Shown here one piece after another: positions 8,740 to 17,410 of a stretch of 64,000 nucleotides of DNA (the first letter of the stretch is position 1; the number at the start of each line of letters is the position of its first letter). Both the position numbers and the translations under genes were made by a program. The stretch lies in the NCBI RefSeq assembly GCF_040932035.1, contig NZ_JBFRBB010000001.1:124001-188000 (forward strand), written 5' to 3'. The notes under the pieces were generated by a model that ran no database searches, was not told where the DNA came from, and saw nothing but the letters and a program-made list of their open reading frames with translations. The DNA is from Hoeflea_A sp040932035. Its GTDB lineage: Bacteria; Pseudomonadota; Alphaproteobacteria; Rhizobiales; Rhizobiaceae.

Positions 8740-9423
8740 CTATGCCAAAAGAAACGCAATGACCCAGAATACGCCGAAAATGGTTGCGCCTGCCGCGGCC
8801 AGCATCAAACCATAAAATGCGACTACAACCGTGAGCGCGAGTGCCAATATGGCACAAGAAACCAGCAATCTGATTGCAGCATATAAGATGACGGGCGCGA
8901 AAAATCCGACGACCCCCAGGAGTAAGATCGCGATTGCCCCGTCTTGTCCCTGCGCCAGCGGCAAAGCCGCAAACAAAAGACTGCTCGAAATGCACACCGT
9001 GTAGACGAGCCAATTCGGAGTTATCTTCCGAAGCGGACCGAAGAGTGGACCGGAAACATCCCAGAAGTCCTCGAGATCACTAATTTCTAGAGCATCCGAG
9101 AACGGCTGCAATATCCGTTCGATAGGGGAAAGTTGACGGGTGGTTGTAGCTCCAATCCGAAACGAACTGCCATTGCCTCCAGCAACTGCTCCTAAATTTG
9201 AAGTTGAGTGCTGCGGAGGTCGCGCGATCGGTGTCACCGGGGTTGGTGCCGGTGTGTGAGTTTGCACCAATGCCGACGTGTCTTTCCACATCTGATTGGT
9301 TCGAGCCACTTCTGCGTGATATGTCTGTAGCGCCTCAGCGTTTGCCATCGTTCCGGTCGAGATGCCATCCCGCCCTAGATCCTGCTGATATCTATGCTGG
9401 CGCCATTCTTCCTGTGTAGCCAT
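8740..9423 (-). CDS. Membrane protein of unknown function (227 aa)
   Basis: An ATG with AAGGAG eight bases upstream starts a 227-residue protein. Residues 1-130 are soluble and polar with a Thr/Pro-rich stretch (TPAPTPVTPIARPP) and a QPFSDALEISDLEDFWDVSGPLFG segment. Residues ~135-227 form three to four membrane helices. I recognise no family. The upstream region (9424-9798) is conspicuously AT-rich, and base composition differs from the housekeeping block, which may indicate horizontal origin. No partner gene is adjacent. Confidence 0.6.
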   Translation of the reverse strand: MATQEEWRQHRYQQDLGRDGISTGTMANAEALQTYHAEVARTNQMWKDTSALVQTHTPAPTPVTPIARPPQHSTSNLGAVAGGNGSSFRIGATTTRQLSPIERILQPFSDALEISDLEDFWDVSGPLFGPLRKITPNWLVYTVCISSSLLFAALPLAQGQDGAIAILLLGVVGFFAPVILYAAIRLLVSCAILALALTVVVAFYGLMLAAAGATIFGVFWVIAFLLA

Positions 9424-9798
9424 GGAACGACTCCTTGACCTTATAAAATAAGATATCTTCTCCCGGAAATAAATGGCAACTAAACATATATGAATTAAGA
9501 TTATGTATTTCTTATGTCTAATATTTTGATATTATAGTGTTTATTCCGCAAATTTACGTTGATGATTTAAGGGCATCCATTTCTTTTATGAAGAACAATA
9601 TCTTTACATTTCCAAACTCTCATATTCCATAGATTGGAGTTAATTAGTTACGCTTAAATCTGACCGTAGCAGGCACAGGCACCGGAATTACGGCGACCGT
9701 TTACTTAATTCTCAAACTGGCAGAAGCAATCAGTCAGCCGAGACCGACAGCACAAGCGCCAAAACAGGCCCGCCAATGCGTGCCCATACATAAGACCA
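9424..9798. other. AT-rich intergenic region
   Basis: About 375 bases between the unknown membrane protein gene and the lipoprotein gene, strongly AT-rich for roughly the first 230 bases. It probably carries the promoter of the membrane protein gene (minus strand). GGAATTACGG at 9684-9693 is another occurrence of the CCGTAATTCC word seen elsewhere in this stretch. No coding or RNA gene is supported. Confidence 0.45.
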
Positions 9799-10116
9799 TC
9801 AGCGGCAGCCCTTTCGAACCGCTTCCTTTTGGCCCTTCAGATTGGCAATTTGCGGTGCGATGTTGTCACCGCTCAATGTCGAGACCGGCAGCCCGATGAA
9901 AATAACCCCTGCGACATCATTGCCCCGCGCTTTTTCCTGTTGAGCTGACGCGCTTGCCAGAGCGTTATCAAGGTGAGTGGCCTCTCGCTTGAGCTGGCTG
10001 CAGGACCAGCCGGAATAGGTTGTCGTAGAAACATATGCCGGCGCAATGGACTCCGGCGATTTGGCACAACCGGAAAGAACGGCAGCCGCAGCCACCGCAA
10101 TACAGATAAAACGCAT
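9799..10116 (-). CDS. Small lipoprotein (105 aa)
   Basis: Begins MRFICIAVAAAAVLSGCAKS: a lipoprotein signal peptide with lipobox LSGC, so Cys17 would be lipidated. AGGGG precedes the ATG at 10116. The mature part contains SPESIAPAYVSTTTYSGWSCSQLKREATHLDNALASASAQQEKARGN, a shape I associate with a family of small phage- and rhizobia-borne lipoproteins (CxxL, helical hairpin, hydrophobic VAGVIFIGLPV segment, LKGQKEAV tail). Function unknown. The ~140 bases upstream are nearly repeated upstream of the lipoprotein gene at 11592, whose signal peptide is also similar. Confidence 0.75.
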   Translation of the reverse strand: MRFICIAVAAAAVLSGCAKSPESIAPAYVSTTTYSGWSCSQLKREATHLDNALASASAQQEKARGNDVAGVIFIGLPVSTLSGDNIAPQIANLKGQKEAVRKGCR

Positions 10117-10123
10117 AGAGAAT

Positions 10124-10263
10124 CGTCCCCTTCTTGAAGTTGTTGAGGACGGTAATTGCAATCTTTTGGCGTGTCCACCCGGCGTTTGAGGATCAGACAG
10201 CAAAATACACGCCAGTGTTTCAGGAACCACACTGAGCGCAATGCCGCCAGCCTCAAAAGTCAG
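10124..10263 (-). repeat. Duplicated leader, copy A
   Basis: This segment directly upstream of the lipoprotein gene at 9799-10116 matches 11878-12016 over its whole length. Shared blocks include gaggacggtaattgcaatct, ggatcagacagc-aaatacacg, cagtgtttca-gaaccacactg and ccagcctcaaaagtcag. Being upstream of two different lipoprotein genes, it likely carries their promoter and 5' untranslated region. Confidence 0.8.
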
Positions 10264-10389
10264 CCACATGTATTTTCTCACCAGCTGTTACGGTGTGTTT
10301 GATAAGGGCCGCGTGAACCGTCATCGTAATTTGAACGGCGGTATTCCTTTTATTGGGGGGATGTTGGTCAGAATTCGCAGGAACACATT

Positions 10390-10869
10390 TTACGATTTCG
10401 GTCGTTTCAAATTGAGTCTTAGTTGCCGCTCACCGAAGGTCATGAACGCTGGCACTTTACCTCTGACCTGACTGTGCGGCTCATGCCAGATACCACTTGG
10501 TCCACAACAACCCTCTTCTCCGCAGCCGCCGCCGAAGAATATGTCCTCGAACATCGCAAGGGCCAATTGCTCCGCTTGCCCGAATATGGCTGCGTCGTCC
10601 GCATAGGACCGTTCTGGTGGAAGGTCGGAAATATCATAAACCGGGCCACCCAAGTTGGTAACTTTGGACGCGTAGTAAAATTCGGAAACGACCTTTCGCC
10701 GGCCGGCTTCCGTTTGAACCAGTGATTTGTCCAGCCATGCGGCACCAATCAGAACACGCAACATCTGGGTAGCTAATTCCAGAGTGGGACCATTAACGTC
10801 GGATTGGTGGGGCGCGGTGGTGGAAATTGGCGGTTCTCCCTTTTGTCGATGCCGCGAAGAGCTGCCCAT
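10390..10869 (-). CDS. Hypothetical protein with Gly/Cys cluster
   Basis: About 159 residues from the ATG giving MGSSSRHRQKGEPP, the best of three weak starts (GAAG just upstream; others at 10881 and a TTG at 10908). The middle is helical (PTLELATQMLRVLIGAAWLD, QAEQLALAMFEDIFFGG), followed by GGGCGEEGCCGPSG, which could bind a metal. No signal peptide or membrane helix. I recognise no family and the start is uncertain; the frame is long enough to suggest a real gene, but it could be a chance opening. Confidence 0.4.
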   Translation of the reverse strand: MGSSSRHRQKGEPPISTTAPHQSDVNGPTLELATQMLRVLIGAAWLDKSLVQTEAGRRKVVSEFYYASKVTNLGGPVYDISDLPPERSYADDAAIFGQAEQLALAMFEDIFFGGGCGEEGCCGPSGIWHEPHSQVRGKVPAFMTFGERQLRLNLKRPKS

Positions 10870-11032
10870 CTTCGAATACATCAACGGCTTATGCAATCCA
10901 CACCGCAAAAACTCACATTACCGTAATCCCACAGTAATCCAGGGCCTGGCCTTGCTGAAATTGGGGATTGAGTAATCCGTCTCCGTAATTCTAATGTGGC
11001 ATTCTGTACCAGGAACGAGGGATTCAATTGAC

Positions 11033-11353
11033 ATGATGAAACATTGCCTTTTTGCATCTGCCGCGCTGATGGTTATGACCGGATTGTCCATGGCGCAGAC
11101 CGCGCCCGATGTGCAGCGCGGCCGCGTTCTGGCAGATACCTATTGTTCCATGTGTCATTCCATCGACAAGGTCGGTCCGAGTCCGCTGTCAATTGCCCCG
11201 CCATTTCGCGAATTGCACGAAAGCTACCCGGTCGAAGCCCTGGAAGAAGCGCTGGTCGAAGGTATCGTCACCGGCCACCCCAGCATGCCGCAGTTCAGCT
11301 TCGACCCGGATCAGGCAAGCAACCTGATCGCGTATCTCAAGACACTGGAATAA
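11033..11353 (+). CDS. Periplasmic c-type cytochrome (106 aa)
   Basis: A small monohaem cytochrome c for periplasmic electron transfer. The signal peptide MMKHCLFASAALMVMTGLSMA is followed by a single haem site CSMCH (Cys38, Cys41, His42) and a later HPSMPQF, whose Met is the probable sixth haem ligand. The helix ending SNLIAYLKTLE is the usual C-terminal helix of class I cytochromes. The ATG at 11033 is preferred over the frame start at 10994 because GAGGGA precedes it and the protein then starts with the signal peptide. It has no operon partner, so its redox partner is unknown. Confidence 0.85.
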   Translation: MMKHCLFASAALMVMTGLSMAQTAPDVQRGRVLADTYCSMCHSIDKVGPSPLSIAPPFRELHESYPVEALEEALVEGIVTGHPSMPQFSFDPDQASNLIAYLKTLE

Positions 11354-11591
11354 TCTCGCCAACCCGGCCCGCTAACAACCTGCTTGATGCGGCAATCCGC
11401 ATGGAAACTGTGAGGCGGCCGATTTGAACTAACGGGTGGATAACACATGCCGAGAAGCAAATTGGCCGAGCTATCGCGCGCAGAAAGCTGAGATGGAAGT
11501 CCAGGAAAGGGGATTTAGTAGACTGTCGCCGCAATACCATCAATGATGGCGGTGATGCCCGGCGCGCTTCGGCAGAGATTGAAATATGTGC

Positions 11592-11870
11592 CTAATAACA
11601 AACAAGCGTGCCGCCAACGATGTTGCAAACAGTGCCGCTGCTGGCCGCGGCTGCTCTTTGGCGGCTGATATCGCGATCGCGCTCCTGGACACCGCTTTGA
11701 ACACACTGCGCGAACGCGGTCGTACCCTGTTTGTAGCCAAAGGTTTTGCAATCCTCGCTCTTTTGCTGCACGAGGATCTGTTTTTCTTCCGGAGTCATCT
11801 CGTCAAATGAAGTTTGGCATCCACTCAATACGAAAGCCGCTGCCGCAACGGCACAATATACAATACGCAT
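11592..11870 (-). CDS. Small lipoprotein (92 aa)
   Basis: Starts MRIVYCAVAAAAFVLSGCQTS, with lipobox LSGC, so anchored to a membrane through Cys18. The mature part has a short helix (DEMTPEEKQILVQQKSEDCKTFGY) and four further cysteines or near-terminal cysteines (CKTFGY, CVQSG, CNIVGGTLVCY) that could pair. The signal peptide and the ~140-base upstream leader resemble those of the lipoprotein at 9799, although the mature proteins differ. The gene lies directly downstream of tRNA-Thr on the same strand. Function unknown. Confidence 0.7.
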   Translation of the reverse strand: MRIVYCAVAAAAFVLSGCQTSFDEMTPEEKQILVQQKSEDCKTFGYKQGTTAFAQCVQSGVQERDRDISRQRAAAASSGTVCNIVGGTLVCY

Positions 11871-11877
11871 AAATAAA

Positions 11878-12016
11878 CGTCCCCTTCATGAAATTGCCGA
11901 GGACGGTAATTGCAATCTGGCAGAGTGTCCAGCCAGCGTCGGAGGATCAGACAGCGAAATACACGTCAGTGTTTCATGAACCACACTGCGTGCATGCCAC
12001 CAGCCTCAAAAGTCAG
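11878..12016 (-). repeat. Duplicated leader, copy B
   Basis: Second copy of the leader at 10124-10263, upstream of the lipoprotein gene at 11592-11870. It begins 18 bases from the CCA end of tRNA-Thr, so transcription from the tRNA could also run into it. Confidence 0.8.
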
Positions 12017-12033
12017 AAAAAATCGTTGAAATC

Positions 12034-12108
<75 letters not shown>

Positions 12109-12293
12109 GGGTCTTGGATAAGACGCGGTGCCTATTGCCATAGACTTGCATCCAGCGCAAGGACCAATCGGTACCCCTTGGCAAGGTTTTTTAATAAGCC
12201 TGTCATCCGGACGGGTGACGCTGCCGCAATTGCCCGATTTGCGCCACGTAATTGCCCTTTGCCTCTGCCGGATGAATGCGGTATGTCCCGTTC

Positions 12294-12473
12294 ATGGGAC
12301 AAAACAGCGACAAGGCCAAACCCAAAACACCGGCTGATACTCGAAAAGAGCGGCTGGCCGAGGAATTACGCGCCAACCTGCAGCGCCGCAAAAGCCAGGT
12401 CCGCGCCCGCCGCCAGGGTGCCAGGGACGAAGCCTCGGGGCTGCCGGCGTCTGACACGCAAAAGCGGCAATAA
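12294..12473 (+). CDS. Small conserved charged protein upstream of murA
   Basis: A 59-residue protein from the ATG giving MGQNSDKAKPKTPADTRKERLAEELRANLQRRKSQVRARRQG. It is mostly one basic helix with a Lys/Pro-rich start. A short protein of this type (ERL..ALR.NL.RRKAQ.R) directly before murA is a recurrent feature of rhizobial genomes as I remember them, which is the main support. An ATG at 12276 is an alternative start; neither has a strong ribosome site. Function unknown. Confidence 0.6.
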   Translation: MGQNSDKAKPKTPADTRKERLAEELRANLQRRKSQVRARRQGARDEASGLPASDTQKRQ

Positions 12474-12537
12474 CCGGAAACCCGGGACAGGCGGCTGTCG
12501 AAACGGAGAGAAGGCGGGCAGGGGCCCGGATAAGCGT

Positions 12538-13827
12538 ATGGATCGTATCAAAATTGTCGGCGGCAACCGCCTGAACGGCGTCATCCCGATTTCCGGCGCA
12601 AAGAACGCGGCCCTGCCGCTGATGATCGCTTCGCTTCTGACCGACGACACGCTGACGCTCGAGAACGTGCCGCATCTCGCCGATGTCGAGCAGCTCATAC
12701 GCATCCTCGGCAATCACGGTGTCGACTATTCGGTCAACGGCCGCCGCCAGCGCCAGGATCAGGGCTATTCGCGCACCATTCATTTCACCGCCCGCGACAT
12801 TGTCGACACCACCGCGCCTTACGAGCTGGTCTCGAAAATGCGCGCAAGCTTCTGGGTCATCGGCCCGCTCGTTGCCCGCATGGGCGAGGCGCGCGTTTCG
12901 CTGCCCGGCGGCTGCGCTATCGGCACGCGGCCGGTCGATCTTTTCATTGACGGCCTCAAGGCGCTCGGTGTCGAGATCGAGATCGAGGGCGGCTATATCA
13001 ATGCCCGTGCGCCGAACGGCATTCAGGCCGGGCGTTACGACTTTCCCAAACAGTCCGTCGGCGCCACTCACGTGCTGATGATGGCGGCGACACTTGCCAA
13101 CGGCACGGTGGAAATCCACAACGCCGCGCGCGAGCCGGAAGTCGCCAATCTCGCCGACTGCCTCAACGCCATGGGCGCGCGCATCTCGGGCGCCGGAACC
13201 TCGACCATTATCATCGAAGGCGTCAGCGCGCTTTCCGGCGCCCGCCACCGCGTTCTGCCGGACCGCATCGAAACAGGCACCTACGCCATGGCCGTTGCCA
13301 TGGCCGGCGGCGATGTGGTGCTCGAAGACACCAGCGCCAGCCTGCTTGAAAGCGCGCTTGATACGCTGCGCGCCACGGGCGCGGAGGTGATCCCAACCAA
13401 TTCCGGCATCCACGTGCGCCGCAACGGCGCCTGCCTTGAGCCGGTCGATGTCACCACCGATCCGTTTCCCGGCTTTCCGACGGACCTGCAGGCGCAGTTC
13501 ATGGCGCTGATGACGAGGGCAAAGGGCACCTCGCGGATCACCGAGACGATCTTCGAAAACCGCTTCATGCACGTGCAGGAGCTTGCCCGGCTCGGCGCCG
13601 ATATCGCGCTTTCGGGCCAGACGGCGACCGTCACCGGCGTTGACACGCTGAACGGCGCACAGGTCATGGCGACCGATCTGCGCGCCTCCGTTTCGCTGGT
13701 AATCGCGGCGCTTGCCGCCGAGGGCGAGACGGTCGTCAACCGTGTCTACCATCTCGACCGCGGATTTGAGCGGCTTGAAGAAAAGCTCAACCGCTGCGGC
13801 GCGACGGTCGAACGGCTCAGCTCCTGA
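12538..13827 (+). CDS. murA: UDP-N-acetylglucosamine 1-carboxyvinyltransferase
   Basis: Cytoplasmic enzyme of the first committed peptidoglycan step, adding enolpyruvate from PEP to UDP-GlcNAc; target of fosfomycin. The 429-residue product has the family length. It begins MDRIKIVGGNRLNGVIPISGAKNAALP, which contains the conserved Lys-Asn pair, and the active-site loop ARVSLPGGCAIGTRPVD carries the fosfomycin-binding Cys. The ATG at 12538 is chosen since the family starts here; the frame is open further left through the tRNA, which is meaningless. GGAGAG and GGCAGGGG lie upstream. It heads the murA - DUF2948 - hisD block. Confidence 0.97.
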   Translation: MDRIKIVGGNRLNGVIPISGAKNAALPLMIASLLTDDTLTLENVPHLADVEQLIRILGNHGVDYSVNGRRQRQDQGYSRTIHFTARDIVDTTAPYELVSKMRASFWVIGPLVARMGEARVSLPGGCAIGTRPVDLFIDGLKALGVEIEIEGGYINARAPNGIQAGRYDFPKQSVGATHVLMMAATLANGTVEIHNAAREPEVANLADCLNAMGARISGAGTSTIIIEGVSALSGARHRVLPDRIETGTYAMAVAMAGGDVVLEDTSASLLESALDTLRATGAEVIPTNSGIHVRRNGACLEPVDVTTDPFPGFPTDLQAQFMALMTRAKGTSRITETIFENRFMHVQELARLGADIALSGQTATVTGVDTLNGAQVMATDLRASVSLVIAALAAEGETVVNRVYHLDRGFERLEEKLNRCGATVERLSS

Positions 13828-13846
13828 CTGTGGTGCGAGCCCTTTA

Positions 13847-14112
13847 GAGCCCATTCGGGAATTAACGATTGGTTTGGCGCAGCCGGTTTTGAGGGATTTT
13901 TGACGAAAGGACGATGCCGCAGGCTGGTTGCCTGTCAGTCGGCCTTTCGGCAAAAAGCACCAAAACTGGCCGCGTCCGGCCGGATTGGACCTGTTTTGCC
14001 CACTATCGGCGCGCTTGATCTCGAAATGGCCACCAGCCGTTCCGTCGATCAATCTCTTGATATTGAACAAAACAGGCCCAACCAAACCAGTCGTAAATTC
14101 CCGAATGGGCTC
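13847..14112. mobile_element. 266-bp MITE-like element with long terminal inverted repeats
   Basis: Both ends carry GAGCCCATTCGGGAATT in opposite orientation (left from 13847, right ending at 14112). Imperfect matching continues inward for about 45 bases (A/T-ACGA-T/C-TGGTTTGG ... GGTTTTG / TGTTTTG). The interior codes for nothing recognisable. It sits exactly between murA and the DUF2948 gene, which are otherwise neighbours in this gene block. TA occurs just outside both ends (one base offset on the right), which would fit a TA-target transposon, but the duplication is not clean. Non-autonomous transposon is the likeliest reading; a large RNA hairpin or terminator is the alternative. Confidence 0.65.
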
Positions 14113-14220
14113 ATAAGGTAACCGCTTTCCGATAAGACAATTGCACCGCGCGCCGCGAACGACTATCTACCTTGGCAGTAATGCCGCCGGACAAGGGCGG
14201 TCGCAGCACAAGGGCCCGAA

Positions 14221-14667
14221 ATGGAACTTCTCAAACTGATCGCGCTGGACAAGGAGGACCTGTCCGTCGTGTCCGCCTATATGCAGGATGCCGTCTTCAA
14301 ATCCGGCGATCTCGACTTCCATGCGCCGGAAAAGCGCTTTTTGCTGGTCGGCAACCGCTTCGTCTGGGAAGAGGCCGAGGGCAAGCGCAAACGCAGCTTC
14401 GAGCGCCGCAGGGCCGCCCTTCATTTCAACCGCGTCGCGGCAGTCCGCTCACGCGGCTTCAAGCGCGGTGACGCCGACGCGGTCCTGTCGCTGCTTGCAG
14501 TCAATTTCGTGCCCGGGGACGAGCAGCCGGGCGGGCGTATCGAGCTGATATTTTCCGGCGATGCTGCCGTCGAGCTCGAGGTCGAATGCGTCGAGGCGCA
14601 ATTGAGCGATCTCGGCGCGGCGTGGCAGACGGAGTTTCGCCCGACCCACCCCCTTTCCGACGTTTGA
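14221..14667 (+). CDS. DUF2948 family protein
   Basis: A 148-residue soluble protein beginning MELLKLIALDKEDLSVVSAYMQDAVFKSGDLDF, recognised as the DUF2948 family, which in many alphaproteobacteria lies between murA and hisD. The centre is rich in Arg/Lys (EEAEGKRKRSFERRRAALHFNRV), the end in acidic residues. No catalytic motif is evident and the function is unknown. It precedes hisD by 40 bases, so the two are probably cotranscribed. Confidence 0.88.
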   Translation: MELLKLIALDKEDLSVVSAYMQDAVFKSGDLDFHAPEKRFLLVGNRFVWEEAEGKRKRSFERRRAALHFNRVAAVRSRGFKRGDADAVLSLLAVNFVPGDEQPGGRIELIFSGDAAVELEVECVEAQLSDLGAAWQTEFRPTHPLSDV

Positions 14668-14707
14668 AAGAGCCGGCTTCCGACGCAGCCCATATCAGGA
14701 GAGCAAA

Positions 14708-16000
14708 TTGGTCCAGAGACTGAACCAGAACGGCAGCGGATTTGCCGAGGCTTTTGACGCCCTGCTCGCAATGAAGCGGGAGGTCTCGCAGGACGTCAAC
14801 GACGTCGTCGCGAAGATCATCGCCGATGTCGAGGCGCGCGGCGACGCGGCGCTGATCGACTACACGCTGAAATTCGACCGGCTCGATCTCGCCAAATCCG
14901 GCATTGCCGTGACCGCCGCCGAAATCGACGCTGCGATGGACGCGGTCGATACCGAGACGTTCGAAGCGCTGAAACTTGCCCATGAGCGCATTCAAAAGCA
15001 CCACGCGCGGCAGATGCCGGCCGATGATTTTTACGAGGACGATCTCGGCGTCGGCCTCGGCTCGCGCTGGACGGCGATAGAGGCGGTTGGTCTTTATGTG
15101 CCCGGCGGCAGCGCCAGCTATCCAAGCTCGGTTCTGATGAATGCGGTGCCGGCGAAGGTTGCCGGCGTCGAACGCATCGTCATGGTGGTGCCGTGCCCCG
15201 ACGGCGCGCTCAACCCGCTGGTGCTGGTCGCGGCAAGGCTTGCCGGCGTTTCCGAAATCTACCGTGTCGGCGGTGCGCAGGCGATTGCGGCGCTGGCCTA
15301 TGGCACAGAGACGATTGCGCCGGTCGCCAAGATCGTCGGCCCCGGCAACGCCTATGTGGCGGCCGCCAAGAGACAGGTATTCGGCACGGTCGGCATCGAC
15401 ATGATTGCCGGCCCTTCGGAAGTGCTGGTTCTCGCCGATGAAAACAACAATGCCGACTGGATCGCCGCCGACCTTTTGGCCCAGGCCGAGCACGACGAGG
15501 CGGCGCAGTCGATCCTGATTACCGACAGCGCAAACCTGGCCGATGCGGTGGAAGCGGCGGTCGAAAGACAGTTGAAGACCCTGGCGCGCGCCGATATTGC
15601 CGCTGCGAGCTGGCGCGACTTCGGCGCAATCATCGAGGTTTCGGATTTTTTATCGGCCATGCCGCTCGTTAACCGGCTGGCGGCCGAGCACCTGGAACTC
15701 GCCGTTGACGATCCCGATGCGCTGCTGCCGCTTGTGCGCAATGCCGGCGCCATATTCGTCGGCCGCCACACGCCGGAAGTGATCGGCGATTATGTCGGCG
15801 GTTCGAACCACGTATTGCCGACAGCCCGCTCGGCGCGGTTTTCGTCAGGCCTTTCGGTGCTCGACTATGTCAAGCGCACCTCCGTATTGCGGCTCGATGC
15901 GGAGCAGCTCGGCGCGCTCGGACCGGCGGCAATCGCACTTGCAAAGGCGGAAGGCCTTGACGCCCATGCCCGCTCTGTTGCAATTCGAATGAATAGATAG
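14708..16000 (+). CDS. hisD: Histidinol dehydrogenase
   Basis: Zinc enzyme catalysing the last two oxidations of histidine biosynthesis (L-histidinol to L-histidine, two NAD+). The 430-residue length is normal. Motifs include YVPGGSASYPSSVLMNAVPAKVAGV, VGPGNAYVAAAKRQVFGTVGIDMIAGPSE and the zinc/catalytic segments AQAEHDE and GGSNHVLPT. The start codon is TTG at 14708, six bases after AGGAG, an unusual but well-supported start. It is followed by the UPF0262 gene and, further on, infA and maf, the usual rhizobial order. Confidence 0.96.
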   Translation: MVQRLNQNGSGFAEAFDALLAMKREVSQDVNDVVAKIIADVEARGDAALIDYTLKFDRLDLAKSGIAVTAAEIDAAMDAVDTETFEALKLAHERIQKHHARQMPADDFYEDDLGVGLGSRWTAIEAVGLYVPGGSASYPSSVLMNAVPAKVAGVERIVMVVPCPDGALNPLVLVAARLAGVSEIYRVGGAQAIAALAYGTETIAPVAKIVGPGNAYVAAAKRQVFGTVGIDMIAGPSEVLVLADENNNADWIAADLLAQAEHDEAAQSILITDSANLADAVEAAVERQLKTLARADIAAASWRDFGAIIEVSDFLSAMPLVNRLAAEHLELAVDDPDALLPLVRNAGAIFVGRHTPEVIGDYVGGSNHVLPTARSARFSSGLSVLDYVKRTSVLRLDAEQLGALGPAAIALAKAEGLDAHARSVAIRMNR

Positions 16001-16044
16001 GGGATAGCGCTGGGGGCGCATCCGGCTCAGGAGTTCGCATTGTC

Positions 16045-16521
16045 ATGGCTGATGGCAGCGCTTTCAGGCTTTCGGAGGTAACGCTGGATGATTCCATCGG
16101 GCGTTCGACCCCTGATGTGGAGCATGAGCGCGCCGTCGCCATCTTCGACCTGATCGAGGAAAACAGCTTCGAGCCCGTCGGCCACAACGGCGGACCCTAC
16201 AAGCTGCTTCTGTCGCTGGTCGATTCGAAGCTGGTTTTCACCATCACGCTGGAAAACGGCGACGCGGTCGCCACACATATATTGTCGCTGACGCCTTTCC
16301 GCCGCATCGTCAAAGACTATTTCATGATCTGCGAAAGCTACTACGAGGCAATCCGCAGCTCCACGCCCAGTCAGATCGAGGCCATCGATATGGGCCGGCG
16401 CGGCATTCACAACGAAGGCTCGCAGACACTGATGGACAGGCTCAATGGCAAGATCGCCATAGATTTTGACACGGCACGCCGCCTGTTTACGCTGGTGTGC
16501 GTGCTGCACTGGCGCGGCTGA
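16045..16521 (+). CDS. UPF0262 family protein
   Basis: A 158-residue conserved alphaproteobacterial protein whose sequence (SIGRSTPDVEHERAVAIFDLIEENSF, YKLLLSLVDSKLVFTI, LSLTPFRRIVKDYFMICESYYEAIRSS) marks it as UPF0262. It has no known function or visible catalytic motif. It follows hisD by 44 bases and its last 25 bases overlap the next gene, so it lies within the same transcript. Confidence 0.9.
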   Translation: MADGSAFRLSEVTLDDSIGRSTPDVEHERAVAIFDLIEENSFEPVGHNGGPYKLLLSLVDSKLVFTITLENGDAVATHILSLTPFRRIVKDYFMICESYYEAIRSSTPSQIEAIDMGRRGIHNEGSQTLMDRLNGKIAIDFDTARRLFTLVCVLHWRG

Positions 16522-16994
16522 CCTTGGCGCTCGCGGAGGACCTTGAGCAAAACGGCCCCGGTGGGGCCTCTGCGCCGTCTTCGGTTCTTTTCATGTGTGG
16601 AATGAACTCCATCCGCTCGCCCATGGCCGAGATGCTGGCGCGGCGATACCTGCCGCCGGGAACCTTCGTCGCGTCCGCCGGCGTCAGGCCTGGCGAGCGC
16701 GATCCCTTTGTCGACGTGGTGCTTGAAGAGGTCGGACTTGATCTCGGCCGCCGCCAGCCGCAGACGATCGACGATCTGGAGGACGATTATTTCGATCTCG
16801 TCATTTCACTGGCACCCGAAGCCCATCACCGGGCGCTGGAGATGACCCGTTCAAGCGCCGTCGAAGCCGTTTACTGGCCGACGCCCGATCCGACCGTCGC
16901 CACCGGCACCCGCGATCAGATCGTTGCCGCCTATCGCAGCGTGCGCGACCACATCGAAATGATGCTGAAAAAGCGCTTCGGAAAGGTCTCGTGA
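16497..16994 (+). CDS. Low-molecular-weight protein-tyrosine-phosphatase-like protein
   Basis: A 165-residue protein with the phosphate-binding loop CGMNSIRS (CX5RS; nucleophile Cys34) and the later TPDPT with the general-acid Asp, both needed for catalysis by this fold. Members act as tyrosine phosphatases or arsenate reductases; in this rhizobial position the substrate is not known. Translation starts with GTG inside the end of the UPF0262 gene; a later start would remove little before the P-loop strand SSVLFM, so the exact start is uncertain. Confidence 0.88.
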   Translation: MRAALARLTLALAEDLEQNGPGGASAPSSVLFMCGMNSIRSPMAEMLARRYLPPGTFVASAGVRPGERDPFVDVVLEEVGLDLGRRQPQTIDDLEDDYFDLVISLAPEAHHRALEMTRSSAVEAVYWPTPDPTVATGTRDQIVAAYRSVRDHIEMMLKKRFGKVS

Positions 16995-17164
16995 CCCGCC
17001 GCCGGCCACGCAAAAGCCGTTTTTGCTTCCAAAAGGCAACGGTTGACACATGAATTGAAACATAGGCGCGCAATTTGGTTCACAAACCGGAAGTGATTGT
17101 GTAGTTTCCCGCGCAATCGGGGCGGTATGACCGCCTGCGCCAACAACAGGATGACATTGACTAT

Positions 17165-17383
17165 ATGGCTAAGGAAGAAGTCCTCGAATTTCCCGGTGTC
17201 GTGACCGAGCTGCTGCCCAACGCGACTTTCCGGGTAAAACTTGAAAACGAGCATGAAATTATCGCCCACACGGCGGGCCGCATGCGCAAGAACCGCATCC
17301 GCGTTCTGGCCGGTGACAAGGTGCTCGTTGAGATGACGCCCTACGACCTGACCAAGGGCCGCATCACCTACCGGTTCAAGTAA
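17165..17383 (+). CDS. infA: Translation initiation factor IF-1
   Basis: A 72-residue single OB-fold protein that binds the A site of the 30S subunit during initiation. MAKEEVLEFPGVVTELLPNATFRVKLENEHEIIAHTAGRMRKNRIRV is unmistakable, as is the ending GRITYRFK. The 170-base gap upstream likely holds its own promoter; two weak -35-like words (TTGACA near 17044, TTCACA near 17080) occur but I cannot choose between them. The maf gene follows 27 bases downstream. Confidence 0.98.
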   Translation: MAKEEVLEFPGVVTELLPNATFRVKLENEHEIIAHTAGRMRKNRIRVLAGDKVLVEMTPYDLTKGRITYRFK

Positions 17384-17410
17384 GACCGTTTTGCTTCCGC
17401 GCTGAAAGAT

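Noticed and set aside
12292..14085. Long open frame on the minus strand across murA
   Set aside because: It mirrors murA codons of a GC-rich gene and runs through the inverted-repeat element; no ribosome site and no recognisable product.
14501..15493. 330-codon frame opposite hisD
   Set aside because: Antisense shadow of the third-position GC bias of hisD; composition is Arg/Gly/His-rich nonsense.
17040..17110. infA promoter
   Set aside because: Two -35-like words but no -10 at a proper distance that stands out; left unassigned.
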